Below are positions 17,788-26,429 of a DNA stretch of 64,000 nt, in pieces (position 1 is the stretch's first letter; each line of letters begins with the position of its first letter). The notes below the pieces were generated by a model. The model was not told the DNA's origin. It saw only the letters and a program-made list of their open reading frames with translations, and searched no databases. Source of the DNA: an uncultured Gemmiger sp. (GTDB taxonomy: Bacteria; Bacillota; Clostridia; Oscillospirales; Ruminococcaceae); NCBI GenBank assembly GCA_944388145.1, contig CALXHQ010000001.1, positions 124,001-188,000 of the forward strand, in the 5' to 3' direction. A program made the translations under genes and the position numbers.

Positions 17788-19455
17788 TCAGCCCCCCTGC
17801 GGCGACGTGTTGTCGGAGGACGGCGTTGGGGATGGGGCAGGCGTAGAAGCGGATGCCGTAACCACAATGGTGTAATCTGCCGCAACGCCGTTGTTGGCGG
17901 CGTGCACCGTATAGTTGCCCGGCTGAGGCGGCGTAAACTGGACACTGTCCCCGGTGGGGTTCCAGTCCGGCATCTGGTCACAGGACCAGGTGGTATCCCC
18001 GTTGCGGTTGTCCACTGTGACGTAGAGAGTCACCGTGCTGCCGGCGCGCATGGTCTGCGGCACCGACAGATGCACCGAAGTGGCCGGTGCACTGACCGTC
18101 ACCGTAAGGGTAACCTCGTCACGCCCGCCATTGATTTCCACCCCTGCCTTGATGGTATAGGTACCGACCTCGGTGGGGGTAAAGCTGAAGCTGCCTGCCG
18201 TGGTCTGCAGTTCATCATTCACTGCCCACTGCACCAGGCTGTTGTCGGTGGGCTGGCCGCCCAGAGTGACTGCTGCGGTAAAGGAGACAGTCTCCCCCAA
18301 AAGGATGGTGGTGTCGCCCTTGTCCAGCGTAAGGCCGACACGGGCGTCGTTGAAGATGGCCGAGACCGAGATGTCGCTGGTAACGCGGTCCACGCGGGTG
18401 GCGTCCCGCACGCCGTCGCTCCACTGGGAGAAGGTAAAGCCTTCGGCCGGCTTGGCGGTCACACGGATCGTCTCGCCGTCTGCCACCTCAAAGCGCTGGG
18501 AAATCTTGGTTTCCCCGTTGTACTCCAGCTGACCTTCGCCGGACTGGATGCCGTAACTGACGGTATGCATCAGCGGGGTGGGGCTGGGCGTGGCCGGCGC
18601 CTCGGCAGCGGGCTGGGAGGCGCGGCGAGGGATATCGTCGGTATCGGGGCGGCGGTCCTCTGTCTCGTAGGCGTGGGTGCGCACATAGGTCAAATATGCG
18701 TTGACGCCCGCGGCAGTGAGCTTGTCATCTGCGGCGCCCACATAGCTGCCCTCGGCAAAGCCGTTGGACGCCTTGAGCTCCTCGGCGCTGTTCAGGTACT
18801 TGTAACCGTCGGAATCGCACATCTGGGCCAGCGCCTGATTAAACTGGTCGATGGCGGTCTGCTTGGCCGCTGCATCCGCAGAGGATTCGTTCACCGGCGG
18901 GATGGCGTTGACGATGATGTCACAGTAGCTGTAAGCCGACGCCACGGCGCTGAGCGCCTGGCGGTAATCCATGACAAATTCCTCCGCCGTCATATCGGTC
19001 AGATCATTTGTCCCCATGGTCACAATGACACGGCGAGGCTTCATTTTGGCGATGGCCTGGGGAATGGTGTACCCGGAGGGGTCATCCTCAAAATAGACAC
19101 AGGTCTCACGGATCAGGTCGCTGATGCTCAGACCGTCGGTCCCCACATAGTGGTCGATGGTGACCTCGCCGGATGCCGTCAGGGCGACTGTATTCTGATC
19201 GCCCACAAAGACGGTGGAGTCAATATATTCGCTGCCGGCGTCGGCACTGCCGGTCAGCACTGCCCCCAGGGACGTATCCACCGGGTAGGCGTCAGGGTCG
19301 TAATCGCCGGTGCTGCTGCCACCGAAAATTCCCGGCAGAATCCATGCAGCCACAAAGGTGACAATCACAGCCGCCACGCAGCCGGCCAGCACAAAGCAGG
19401 CCTTGCGCTGCGTGGGGCTGAATGACGCCCGGGGTTGCGAGTCCTTATGGTTCAT
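17788..19455 (-). CDS. Membrane-anchored SGNH-fold protein with Ig-like domains
   Basis: 555-residue type II membrane protein: basic N-terminus, helix at about 18-42, then extracellular domains. Residues 80-260 match the SGNH/GDSL fold (FVGDQNTVAL, VTMGTND at 145-151, AIPPVNES). The catalytic Ser position is Gln87 and the DxxH dyad region reads AADDKLT with Lys245, so hydrolase activity is doubtful. Residues about 295-370 contain an InlB-like beta repeat (KPAEGFTFSQWSDG). Two Ig/Cna-like domains and a Pro/Ser/Thr-rich tail follow. It may bind wall glycan rather than cleave it. It lies 25 nt after a HAD phosphatase gene. Confidence 0.78.
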   Translation of the reverse strand: MNHKDSQPRASFSPTQRKACFVLAGCVAAVIVTFVAAWILPGIFGGSSTGDYDPDAYPVDTSLGAVLTGSADAGSEYIDSTVFVGDQNTVALTASGEVTIDHYVGTDGLSISDLIRETCVYFEDDPSGYTIPQAIAKMKPRRVIVTMGTNDLTDMTAEEFVMDYRQALSAVASAYSYCDIIVNAIPPVNESSADAAAKQTAIDQFNQALAQMCDSDGYKYLNSAEELKASNGFAEGSYVGAADDKLTAAGVNAYLTYVRTHAYETEDRRPDTDDIPRRASQPAAEAPATPSPTPLMHTVSYGIQSGEGQLEYNGETKISQRFEVADGETIRVTAKPAEGFTFSQWSDGVRDATRVDRVTSDISVSAIFNDARVGLTLDKGDTTILLGETVSFTAAVTLGGQPTDNSLVQWAVNDELQTTAGSFSFTPTEVGTYTIKAGVEINGGRDEVTLTVTVSAPATSVHLSVPQTMRAGSTVTLYVTVDNRNGDTTWSCDQMPDWNPTGDSVQFTPPQPGNYTVHAANNGVAADYTIVVTASASTPAPSPTPSSDNTSPQGG

Positions 19456-19480
19456 AACTGGTCAGTCCTCCCAATCAAAA

Positions 19481-20131
19481 TCATTCCGCCTGCAGGATGG
19501 CGTCGCCCAGCGCCGTGGTGTTCTCAGCCCAAAGGACCGGGTGCCAGGGTTCCAGCTCAGCACGGCTTCCATAGCCGTACAGCACGGCGGCAGCGGGCAG
19601 GCCGCAGTCCGCGGCGCCCTTCATATCGTCCTGGCGGTCGCCCACCATCAGGATACGCCGGCCCGCCAGGCGGCTGTCCGCCAGGTCCTGGCGGATCACA
19701 GCGGTTTTGGTATCCACACTCTTGTCCATACTGGCGCCGCCCACCAAGTCAAAATAAGGCAGGATATTCTGCTCCTTCAGGATGGGCAGCACCACATCCC
19801 GCGGTTTGGAGGTGGCAGTGGCAAGGAACAGTCCGGCCTCCTTCAGGCGGGCCAGCATCTGCTGAACACCGGGGTACAGCGTGCACTCATGCATTCCCGC
19901 GCGGGCATAGCGCTCACGGTAAATGTCCACCGCGCGCTCCACATCCTCCTCCCGGGAGAAATGCTGGGCAAAACTCCAACGCAGCGGCGGCCCCAAATAT
20001 CGGGACAAATCGATCCCCGCAGGGTCCAGCCCCATCTGGCGGAATGCATAGGCGAAGGTATTTTCGATCCCGGGACGCGAATGGATCAACGTCCCGTCCA
20101 CATCAAACAGTACTGCATCATAGCGCAGCAA
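19481..20131 (-). CDS. HAD phosphatase (phosphoglycolate phosphatase-like)
   Basis: 216-residue HAD-IA hydrolase of the Gph/PpaX type. Motif I is LFDVDGTLIHS, motif II TATSKP, and motif III the Lys of DKSVDTKTAVI. Motif IV is MVGDRQDDMKGA, and a four-helix cap lies between motifs I and II. TTG at 20131 is proposed as the start because AGAGGGGG lies 7 nt upstream; a GTG at 20158 would place that site inside the gene. It is the first gene of the unit with the SGNH-fold and YjjG genes. Substrate could be phosphoglycolate, pyrophosphate or a sugar phosphate. Confidence 0.82.
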   Translation of the reverse strand: MLRYDAVLFDVDGTLIHSRPGIENTFAYAFRQMGLDPAGIDLSRYLGPPLRWSFAQHFSREEDVERAVDIYRERYARAGMHECTLYPGVQQMLARLKEAGLFLATATSKPRDVVLPILKEQNILPYFDLVGGASMDKSVDTKTAVIRQDLADSRLAGRRILMVGDRQDDMKGAADCGLPAAAVLYGYGSRAELEPWHPVLWAENTTALGDAILQAE

Positions 20132-20206
20132 AGCGGTTCCCCCTCTGGCAGCAACCACCGTGCAGATCAGGGCAGGCGGCTAGCATTTTAGCTTACAGTA
20201 GATTTC

Positions 20207-20218
20207 ATTATATCATAG
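20207..20218 (-). promoter_or_regulatory. Extended -10 promoter for HAD/SGNH operon
   Basis: Minus-strand TGATATAAT: a consensus TATAAT at 20207-20212 with an extended TGn immediately upstream. No good -35 is visible, as expected for extended -10 promoters. It is about 75 nt from the TTG start. Confidence 0.5.
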
Positions 20219-20296
20219 ATTTCGCTGTTTGCACACGATTTCATAAAAAATTCAATGGTTTTCCAATCCATGTCAACGCCGGGCGGACACAAAAGC

Positions 20297-20331
20297 AGCC
20301 CGCAGCCGGGGCATACACCGAACTGCGGGCT
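20297..20331 (-). terminator. Terminator of the ABC uptake operon
   Basis: A 9-bp GC-rich stem (20297-20305 with 20323-20331) lies just after the ATPase stop and is followed on the minus strand by GCTTTTG. The U-tract is short. Confidence 0.6.
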
Positions 20332-20340
20332 GGCAGACAA

Positions 20341-21135
20341 TCAAGAGAGAAGCATACGGTCATTGGCAAATTCGCCATCGCTGACCTTTTCAAATCGGGC
20401 CAGCAGGTCAGAAACCTGCAGGGCGGCTTTTTCCTCGCCGCGCACATCGTAGATGATGCGGCCCTCAAACATCATGATCAGGCGGTTGCCGTACTTGATT
20501 GCGTCCTTCATGTTATGGGTGATCATCAGGGTGGTCAGATTGTTTTCGCGGACGATCCGCTCTGACAAAGTCAGCACCTTGGCGGCCGTCTTGGGGTCCA
20601 GGGCGGCGGTGTGCTCATCCAGCAAAAGCAGGCGGGGCTTTTGCAGCGTGGCCATCAGCAGCGTGATTGCCTGGCGCTGTCCTCCGGACAGCAGCCCCAC
20701 CTTGCTGGTCATGCGGTCCTCCAACCCCAGATCCAGCTCCTTGACCATCTCGCGGAACTCCGTGCGCTCCCGGGCGGTGATGCCGGTACGCAGCGTGCGG
20801 GGCCGGCCGCGGCGGCGGGCCAGGGCCAGGTTTTCATCAATGCCCATGGTGGCGGCCGTGCCCATCATTGGGTCCTGGAACACCCGGCCGATGTATTTGG
20901 CGCGCTTGTGTTCCGGCAGACGGGTGATGTCTTTGCCATCAATGAGGATTTTGCCCATGTCGATGGGCCAGACGCCTGCCACCGCATTGAGCATGGTCGA
21001 TTTGCCGGCACCATTGCCACCGATAACGGTGACGAAATCGCCGTCCTCCAGCGTCAGGTTCAGACCGTTCAGGGCGACCTTTTGGTTGACGGTGCCCGCA
21101 TTGAAGGTTTTGTAGACGTTTTTGATCTCAAGCAT
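20341..21135 (-). CDS. ABC transporter ATP-binding protein
   Basis: 264-residue ATPase powering the adjacent uptake permease. Walker A is GGNGAGKST, the signature LLSGGQRQAITLLMA, Walker B LLLLDEHTAALDPKT (the EHTAALDP form typical of this transporter group), and the H-loop LMITHNMKDAIKYG. The ATG at 21135 has a GGGGGG-type site and overlaps the permease 3' end by 8 nt. With the permease and the lipoprotein it forms a complete importer of the COG2984/COG4120/COG1101 type, predicted for an aromatic amino acid or similar small ligand. The ligand is not deducible here. Confidence 0.9.
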   Translation of the reverse strand: MLEIKNVYKTFNAGTVNQKVALNGLNLTLEDGDFVTVIGGNGAGKSTMLNAVAGVWPIDMGKILIDGKDITRLPEHKRAKYIGRVFQDPMMGTAATMGIDENLALARRRGRPRTLRTGITARERTEFREMVKELDLGLEDRMTSKVGLLSGGQRQAITLLMATLQKPRLLLLDEHTAALDPKTAAKVLTLSERIVRENNLTTLMITHNMKDAIKYGNRLIMMFEGRIIYDVRGEEKAALQVSDLLARFEKVSDGEFANDRMLLS

Positions 21136-22057
21136 TCTTATCGCCCCCCTTGGCTACCGTGGGTTTTGTGAAGTATTTGCCCTTCCAGTACGGAATGGCC
21201 AGGAAAATGGCCACCACAATGGCACTGAATGCTTTGAGCAGGTCGGTGTCCACCTTGAACCAGATGACCACCTGATAAACCAGATAGTAGATGACACTGC
21301 CAATGGCCACCGACAGCATCTTGAGGGCAAAATTGTGGAAAATTCGGCTGAACAATGCCTCGCCGATGATGACGGCAGCCAGACCGATGACGATGGACCC
21401 GCGGCCCATATTGATATCGGCAAATCCCTGGTACTGGGCCAGCAGCGCACCGGACAGGGCGACAAGGCCATTGGAGATCATTAGGCCAATGACCTTGTTC
21501 AGGTTGGTGTTGATGCCCTGGGCACGGGCCATGTTGGCGTTGCAGCCGGTGGCGCGGATGCTACAGCCCAGTTCCGTGCCGAAGAACCAGTACAGCACCG
21601 CAATAACCACCGCCACAAAGATAGCCACCACAAAGATGGTATTTTGGTAGAAGGGCACGTCCTTGATGTACCGCAGCGAGGCGATCAGGTCATACTGGTT
21701 GACGTTGATGGCCTGATTGGCCTTGCCCATGATTTTCAGGTTCACCGACCAGAGGGCCAGCTGGGTCAAAATACCGGCCAGGATGGGTTGGATACCCATG
21801 AAGGTGTGGAAGATGCCGGTGACAAAGCCTGCCAGCAGGCCGGCACAGGTTGCCAGCAGGATCGATACCCAGACGTTGCAGCCGGCCAGCATGCACATGA
21901 TGCAGACCGCACCGCCGGTGCAAAGGGTACCATCCACGGTCAGGTCGGCGATGTCCAGCACACGGTAGGTAATGTAGACACCGATGGCCATGATGGCCCA
22001 GATCAGGCCCTGCGCCACTGCGCCGGGCAGGGCATTGACCAATGTCATAATATCCAA
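21128..22057 (-). CDS. ABC transporter permease (COG4120 type)
   Basis: 309-residue integral membrane permease with about eight hydrophobic helices. It resembles branched-chain/sugar-type permeases (ITYRVLDIADLTVDGTLCTGG, ATGCNANMARAQGIN). The TTG at 22057 is chosen because GGGAGG lies 9 nt upstream; the ATG three codons on is too far. It is separated from the binding-protein gene by a 133-nt gap that contains a strong hairpin, so permease and ATPase are probably made in lower amounts than the lipoprotein. Its likely partners are the two neighbouring proteins. Confidence 0.9.
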   Translation of the reverse strand: MDIMTLVNALPGAVAQGLIWAIMAIGVYITYRVLDIADLTVDGTLCTGGAVCIMCMLAGCNVWVSILLATCAGLLAGFVTGIFHTFMGIQPILAGILTQLALWSVNLKIMGKANQAINVNQYDLIASLRYIKDVPFYQNTIFVVAIFVAVVIAVLYWFFGTELGCSIRATGCNANMARAQGINTNLNKVIGLMISNGLVALSGALLAQYQGFADINMGRGSIVIGLAAVIIGEALFSRIFHNFALKMLSVAIGSVIYYLVYQVVIWFKVDTDLLKAFSAIVVAIFLAIPYWKGKYFTKPTVAKGGDKNA

Positions 22058-22126
22058 GAGTTAAAACCTCCCTGTTTTGATTTTGGGGCACCCCCAAAAA
22101 AGGTTACAGACCATTTGAGTATAGCA

Positions 22127-22164
22127 AAAAGGCGGGAAAAAAGGAAGCCTTTTTCCCGCCTTTT
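22127..22164 (-). terminator. Intergenic hairpin/partial terminator in ABC operon
   Basis: A perfect 15-bp stem (22127-22141 with 22150-22164) with an 8-nt loop ends on the minus strand in five T residues. Located between the binding-protein and permease genes, it should terminate part of the transcripts and stabilise the upstream mRNA. The structure is symmetric and could also work on the plus strand. Confidence 0.75.
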
Positions 22165-22189
22165 GTGGCGATTTCAGTGTTTAGTGGGA

Positions 22190-23239
22190 TCAGCCCTCGA
22201 TGGCGACGTAATCATCGGGCACAGTGACGCCCAACTCCTCACAGTTGGTGGGATTGTACATCTTGGTGAAGTTGGGGGCATACTCAATGGGCATGGTGGA
22301 GATATCCGCCTCCCCGGTCAGGATCTGCGCAGCCATCTCGCCGGTCTTGTAGCCCAGGTCGTAGTAGCTGATGGACAGGGTGGCAACGCCGCAGCCGGAG
22401 CAGATGCCCTGCTCACCGGCGATGATGGGAACACCCGCGGGCAGGCAGATGTTGTTGATAATCTCGGTGTTGGAGGCCGCAGTGTTGTCGGTGGGGATGT
22501 AGATGACATCGCAGTTGGTGGAGGCATTGGTGGCAATGGTGGCCAGGTCGTTGGAATCGCTGAAGGAGTAATCCTCCACGGTATAGCCCTTATCGGTCAG
22601 ATAGCCGGTGACCTGTTCTACCTGGTACTCACTGTTGGGCTCGGCACTGCAGTAAAGCATACCGACGGTGGGGTATTGGTCCACCGGGAACAATTCTGCC
22701 AGCATATTGGCCTGCTGATCCAGCGGGGCCAGGTCGCTGGTGCCGGAAATATTGCCGCCCACGGTGCCGCTGAAGTCATCCAGGCCCAAAGCTACGCCGT
22801 ACTCGGTGACAGAAGTGCCCAGAATAGGGATTTCCGCGGTGCCCGCCGCGGCCGCCTGCAGGGCGCTGGTGCCGTTGGCCATGATCAGATCATAGTCGCT
22901 GGAGACAAAACCGTTGATAATGGTGGTACAGGTATTGGTATCGCCCTGGGCGTTCTGCTCGTCAAACACAACGCCGTCCTCCCCAAAGGCATCCACCAGG
23001 GCGTCCTTGAACCCCTGGGTCGCCTGGTCCAGCGCCTCGTGGGGCTGCTGCTGGCAGATGCCCACATGGTAGACGGTACCGGTGGCGGATGCCGTGCTGC
23101 CCTCCTCCGCCGTGGAGGCGGAGCTGCCGGATGCAGTATCAGCCCCCTCCGAAGAGGTGCTGGAGGTGCCGCTGGTACCGCAGGCGGCAAGGCTGAATGC
23201 CATGCAGGCAGCAGTCAAGATCGAAAGTGCTTTTTTCAT
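22190..23239 (-). CDS. ABC transporter substrate-binding lipoprotein (COG2984 type)
   Basis: 349-residue lipoprotein: signal MKKALSILTAACMAFS, lipobox LAAC with Cys20, then a Ser/Thr/Gly-rich linker to about residue 50. The periplasmic-binding fold of the ABC_sub_bind family follows (VGICQQQPHEALDQATQGF, IMANGTSALQAAA, VGMLYCSAEPNSEYQ, IYIPTDNTAASN, YYDLGYKTGEMAAQIL). It is the first gene of the operon, with its own strong promoter. Members of this group bind tryptophan or tyrosine in characterised cases; the ligand here is unproven. ATG at 23239 with GAGGGAG upstream. Confidence 0.9.
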   Translation of the reverse strand: MKKALSILTAACMAFSLAACGTSGTSSTSSEGADTASGSSASTAEEGSTASATGTVYHVGICQQQPHEALDQATQGFKDALVDAFGEDGVVFDEQNAQGDTNTCTTIINGFVSSDYDLIMANGTSALQAAAAGTAEIPILGTSVTEYGVALGLDDFSGTVGGNISGTSDLAPLDQQANMLAELFPVDQYPTVGMLYCSAEPNSEYQVEQVTGYLTDKGYTVEDYSFSDSNDLATIATNASTNCDVIYIPTDNTAASNTEIINNICLPAGVPIIAGEQGICSGCGVATLSISYYDLGYKTGEMAAQILTGEADISTMPIEYAPNFTKMYNPTNCEELGVTVPDDYVAIEG

Positions 23240-23324
23240 AGGTGTTCTCTCCCTCTGTCACTCGGCGGGAAGCGCTCGGCACAGACCGGGCGTCCTCTCT
23301 TCCTTCGTCGATTTAATGCATTAA

Positions 23325-23353
23325 AGTATAGCACAATCCTTCCCGGTTGGCAA
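23325..23353 (-). promoter_or_regulatory. Promoter of ABC uptake operon
   Basis: Minus strand TTGCCA (23348-23353), 17-base spacer, TATACT (23325-23330). Near-consensus sigma-A promoter about 86 nt upstream of the lipoprotein ATG. The leader between them shows no riboswitch-like fold that I can recognise. Confidence 0.7.
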
Positions 23354-23478
23354 GGGCTCATCCTCCAATTTGCTGGGGACTATTTGGTCAATATTCATCA
23401 TTTTACACAAAATTGTTGATCGGGCACCGCTTTTTGCTGCCTTGCCGGCGATCCTCTGCCCGGCGCCTCCGAACAAAA

Positions 23479-23521
23479 CAAACGGCACAGCGAACGCCCG
23501 GATGGCGTGCTGTGCCGTTTG
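23479..23521 (-). terminator. Terminator of the division/envelope operon
   Basis: A perfect 13-bp stem (23479-23491 with 23509-23521) with a 17-nt loop is followed on the minus strand by TTTTGTTC. It lies 30 nt after the PTS IIA stop. Confidence 0.75.
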
Positions 23522-23550
23522 TATGGTGGTGATGCAATTGTTGCCCCGCC

Positions 23551-24024
23551 TTACTCGGCGAAGCGTTCCGCCTCAGCCCGGGCCAACAGCTCAATGAAGC
23601 GTTCCCGGGAGACAGCCCCCCGCAGGGCTTGGGTCAGGTCGTTGTCGGAAAGCAGCGTGACCAGGCGGGCCAAAATCAGCAGATGCTGACTTTGGGCATG
23701 GGGCGGCATGGCGATCATAAAAATCAAGTCTACCGGGTTGCCGTCGGCAGCTCCCCAGTCCACCCCCTGCCGAAGGCATAGGGCCGCAAGCCCTGGCGCA
23801 GACACGCCGGAATTGCAGGCATGGGGCAGGGCGATGCCATCGCCGATAGCGGTGGACCCGCCCGCGATCTCCCGGTCGCAGACGGCATTGTAGTAGGCAG
23901 TGCCGTTGGTGATGACGCCGCCGGCCTCCTGCAATTCCACCAGAATGCCCAGCGCGTTGGAGGCGTCCGGCACATCGGCGTGGATCAGCACGCTTTTCCG
24001 GCTGATCAGTTGGCTGACTTTCAT
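23551..24024 (-). CDS. PTS fructose-type IIA domain protein
   Basis: 157-residue stand-alone EIIA of the fructose/nitrogen class. The phosphorylatable His lies in IALPHACN (about residue 67), and the fold is complete (VSQLISRKSVLI at the N-terminus, LLILARLVTLLSDNDL near the C-terminus). No IIB or IIC partner lies nearby. It may therefore be regulatory, PtsN-like, or act with a PTS encoded elsewhere. The ATG at 24024 has GGAGGGG five bases upstream. It is the last gene of the long minus-strand unit and lies 31 nt behind a Cof-type phosphatase. Confidence 0.87.
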   Translation of the reverse strand: MKVSQLISRKSVLIHADVPDASNALGILVELQEAGGVITNGTAYYNAVCDREIAGGSTAIGDGIALPHACNSGVSAPGLAALCLRQGVDWGAADGNPVDLIFMIAMPPHAQSQHLLILARLVTLLSDNDLTQALRGAVSRERFIELLARAEAERFAE

Positions 24025-24055
24025 GCACACCCCTCCTTTGCCGGCAGAACGGTGC

Positions 24056-24883
24056 TCAACTCAGCGCCTGGTCGATCAGGCGATAGAGATACTCTCCCAC
24101 CGCGCCGTCGGAACAGGTACAGGTGGTTACCTCATCTGCGGCGGTTTTGACCTCGGCAGGGGCATTGGCCACCGCCACTGAATGGCCCGCGGCCTGCATA
24201 ATTTCCAAGTCGTTATAGTAGTCGCCGATGACGATGGTCTTTTGCAGCGGCTCCCCCAGCAGGGTACACAAGTCACGCAGGCCGGACGCCTTACCTACGC
24301 CGGCAGGCATAATCTCCAAATAGATGCTGTTGGTAACCAGAAAATAATTTTCCCGCCCGTAATAACGGGTTTTGGTGTACTGGGACAGCTTGCGGATGGT
24401 TTCCGGATCGCTGGCAAAGACCACCTTGACCCATCCGTCGGGCACACTGTCCAGTGGGCAGGCCACACTGGGGATCTTCTCGTCCACCTGGTGGGCGTGG
24501 GTGTACTCGTTGGCCTGGACCACAAACATCTCGCCTGCGTGAGCCATGACCTCCACGCCGATGCGGGGGAACTGGCGCACCACATCCTGAATGGCCAGTG
24601 TTGCCTGATCCCGGTCCAGGGTGGCACGGCGCAGAACCGTGTTTGTGGAAAAGTCATACAGCAGCGAACCGTTGCAGCTGATGGCCGGCAGCGACAGCTT
24701 GATGTCCCCCAGCGCCGCTCGGATAGACTCCGGCGGGCGCCCGGTGGCCACCGTGAAGCGGCCGCCCAGCTCGGTAAACAGTTTGATGACCGTGCGGTTG
24801 CAGGACGGGATGCCCTCCTTGGCAGTCAGCAGGGTGTTATCCATATCGCAAAAGACAAGATAGTCGCGCAGGGTCGGCTTCAT
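24056..24883 (-). CDS. Cof-type HAD phosphatase
   Basis: 275-residue HAD-IIB hydrolase of the Cof/YbjI group, usually acting on sugar phosphates or flavin nucleotides. Motif I is VFCDMDNTLLTA, motif II ATGRPP, and motif III the Lys in GVGKASGL. Motif IV is VIGDYYNDLEIMQAAG followed by SVAVANAPAEVK, and a C2 alpha/beta cap spans about residues 85-190. ATG 24883 with GGAAAGG upstream. It sits between the pseudouridine synthase and the PTS IIA genes with short gaps. A sugar-phosphate substrate would suit the PTS neighbour but is not shown. Confidence 0.88.
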   Translation of the reverse strand: MKPTLRDYLVFCDMDNTLLTAKEGIPSCNRTVIKLFTELGGRFTVATGRPPESIRAALGDIKLSLPAISCNGSLLYDFSTNTVLRRATLDRDQATLAIQDVVRQFPRIGVEVMAHAGEMFVVQANEYTHAHQVDEKIPSVACPLDSVPDGWVKVVFASDPETIRKLSQYTKTRYYGRENYFLVTNSIYLEIMPAGVGKASGLRDLCTLLGEPLQKTIVIGDYYNDLEIMQAAGHSVAVANAPAEVKTAADEVTTCTCSDGAVGEYLYRLIDQALS

Positions 24884-24932
24884 GGACGGCTTTCCTTTCC
24901 TTCTGGAATGATGCTAAAGACTGCGGCGCAGG

Positions 24933-25850
24933 TCAGCCCTTGCGCAGCCGGTTGAGAAATGCAGTGAAATAAGGCGGCAGCGGGGAATCAAACTGGAGAT
25001 GCTCCCCCGTTATCGGGTGCACAAACCCCAGCTCCTTGGCGTGCAGACACTGGCCGTTCAGCGATTGGATGACACTGCGGGGCCCGTAGACCGCATCCCC
25101 GGCCAGCGGGTGGCCGATGGAAGCCATATGAACGCGGATCTGGTGGGTTCGGCCTGTCTCCAGCCGGCAGGCAATGTAGGTGAAATTGCCGAACCGTTCC
25201 AGCACCCGCCAGTGGGTGCAGGCATAGCGGCTGTGTAGTTCGGTGACAGCCATCTTTTTGCGGTCACGGGGGTCGCGGCCGATGGGCTTTTCCACCGTGC
25301 CGGAATCCTCCTTCAGATTGCCGTAGACCACCGCGTGATAGACACGATGAATCGAATGAACACTCATCTGTTCCGCAAGGCCCTGATGGGTGGCGTCATC
25401 CTTGGCAACCACCAAAAGACCGCTGGTATCTTTGTCAATGCGGTGGACAATACCGGGACGGATTGCCCCGCCGATGCCTGAAAGCCCGCCGGCGCAGTGG
25501 TAGAGCAGTGCGTTCACCAGTGTACCGTCCGGATTGCCGGGGGCCGGGTGCACCACCATGCCCTTGGGTTTGTTGACCACGATCAGGTGGGTATCCTCAT
25601 AGACAATGTCCAGCGGGATGTTCTGGGGCTGGGCCTCCAGCGGGCGCGGGTCCGGGATGGTGATGGCGACGCAGTCCCCCACCCGGACTTTGTAACGCTT
25701 GGGCGCCGGCTGGCCGTTGACCACAGCTGCCCCCTGATCGATCAGGTTTTGCAGAGCGCTGCGGGTCATGCTGTCACAGGCATCCGCCAGGAAGCGGTCC
25801 AACCGCTGGCCGGCAGCCTGCGGATCGGCCGTAAACTCAAGCGTCTGCAT
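24933..25850 (-). CDS. RluA/RluD-family 23S rRNA pseudouridine synthase
   Basis: 305-residue RNA-modifying enzyme. The N-terminal S4 domain (LDRFLADACDSMTRSALQNLIDQGAAVVNG) recognises RNA. The catalytic domain contains VHRIDKDTSGLLVVAK with the essential Asp, and GRTHQIRVHMASIGHPLAGD. The ATG at 25850 is chosen over the longer frame because it matches the family start and has GAAGG upstream. It overlaps lspA by 14 nt, the usual lspA-rluD pairing in Firmicutes. Target uridines are predicted by analogy with RluD; RluC-like specificity is possible. Confidence 0.9.
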   Translation of the reverse strand: MQTLEFTADPQAAGQRLDRFLADACDSMTRSALQNLIDQGAAVVNGQPAPKRYKVRVGDCVAITIPDPRPLEAQPQNIPLDIVYEDTHLIVVNKPKGMVVHPAPGNPDGTLVNALLYHCAGGLSGIGGAIRPGIVHRIDKDTSGLLVVAKDDATHQGLAEQMSVHSIHRVYHAVVYGNLKEDSGTVEKPIGRDPRDRKKMAVTELHSRYACTHWRVLERFGNFTYIACRLETGRTHQIRVHMASIGHPLAGDAVYGPRSVIQSLNGQCLHAKELGFVHPITGEHLQFDSPLPPYFTAFLNRLRKG

Positions 25851-26331
25851 CAGGACCTTCTTTCGATTTGTGCCTATGGTCGCGAAGTTCCCCCACCAGA
25901 ACACTGAGGATCAGCAGGGCGATACCGCCCGTGACACAAATATCCGCAAAGTTGAAGATTGCAAAATCGACAAACTGGAAATTGAGGTAGTCCACCACCT
26001 GGCCCGAGGCAATGCGGTCGATCAGGTTGCCCACACCGCCGCCCAACACCATGGTCCAGGCGATGCGCTCCACCAGCGGGGGGCGCTTCCAGAACAGATA
26101 GACCGCCACCGCAAGAAGAGCGATGGATGTGATGGCGATAAGGAAGGTCTGCTTGCCCCACAACAGCGAGAAGGCCATGCCCTGATTGAGAGAATACCGC
26201 AGCTCGACAATGCCGGGGATCAGCGGCATTACGCCGCCGGGCAGCAGGTTGGCTGTTGCCCAGGCTTTGAGCCACTGGTCAATGCCCACAAGCACTGCAG
26301 CAGCGGCCATCGAGAGAATACCGTACAGCAT
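25837..26331 (-). CDS. lspA: Lipoprotein signal peptidase (signal peptidase II)
   Basis: Membrane aspartyl protease that removes signal peptides from diacylated prolipoproteins such as the ABC binding protein in this window. The 164-residue protein has four hydrophobic helices. Family boxes are DQWLKAW near the N-terminus, SLNQGMAFS, GGVGNLIDRIASGQVVDYL (first catalytic Asp) and FNFADICV (second). ATG 26331 with AAGGAG upstream. It lies 98 nt after ileS and overlaps the pseudouridine synthase gene, a conserved ileS-lspA-rluD order. Confidence 0.95.
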   Translation of the reverse strand: MLYGILSMAAAAVLVGIDQWLKAWATANLLPGGVMPLIPGIVELRYSLNQGMAFSLLWGKQTFLIAITSIALLAVAVYLFWKRPPLVERIAWTMVLGGGVGNLIDRIASGQVVDYLNFQFVDFAIFNFADICVTGGIALLILSVLVGELRDHRHKSKEGPDADA

Positions 26332-26429
26332 GGGGGCTCCTTACATAAAACGGAATGTTCAGCCGAACGCCGGTTCCCCCGCAATGCGGAAAAACCGGCC
26401 GTTCAGATAGAAATTTCAGGAAAGGTGTA

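Noticed and set aside
23240-23324. Riboswitch in the leader of the ABC uptake operon
   Set aside because: The leader is about 80 nt long and shows no conserved riboswitch core or terminator alternative.
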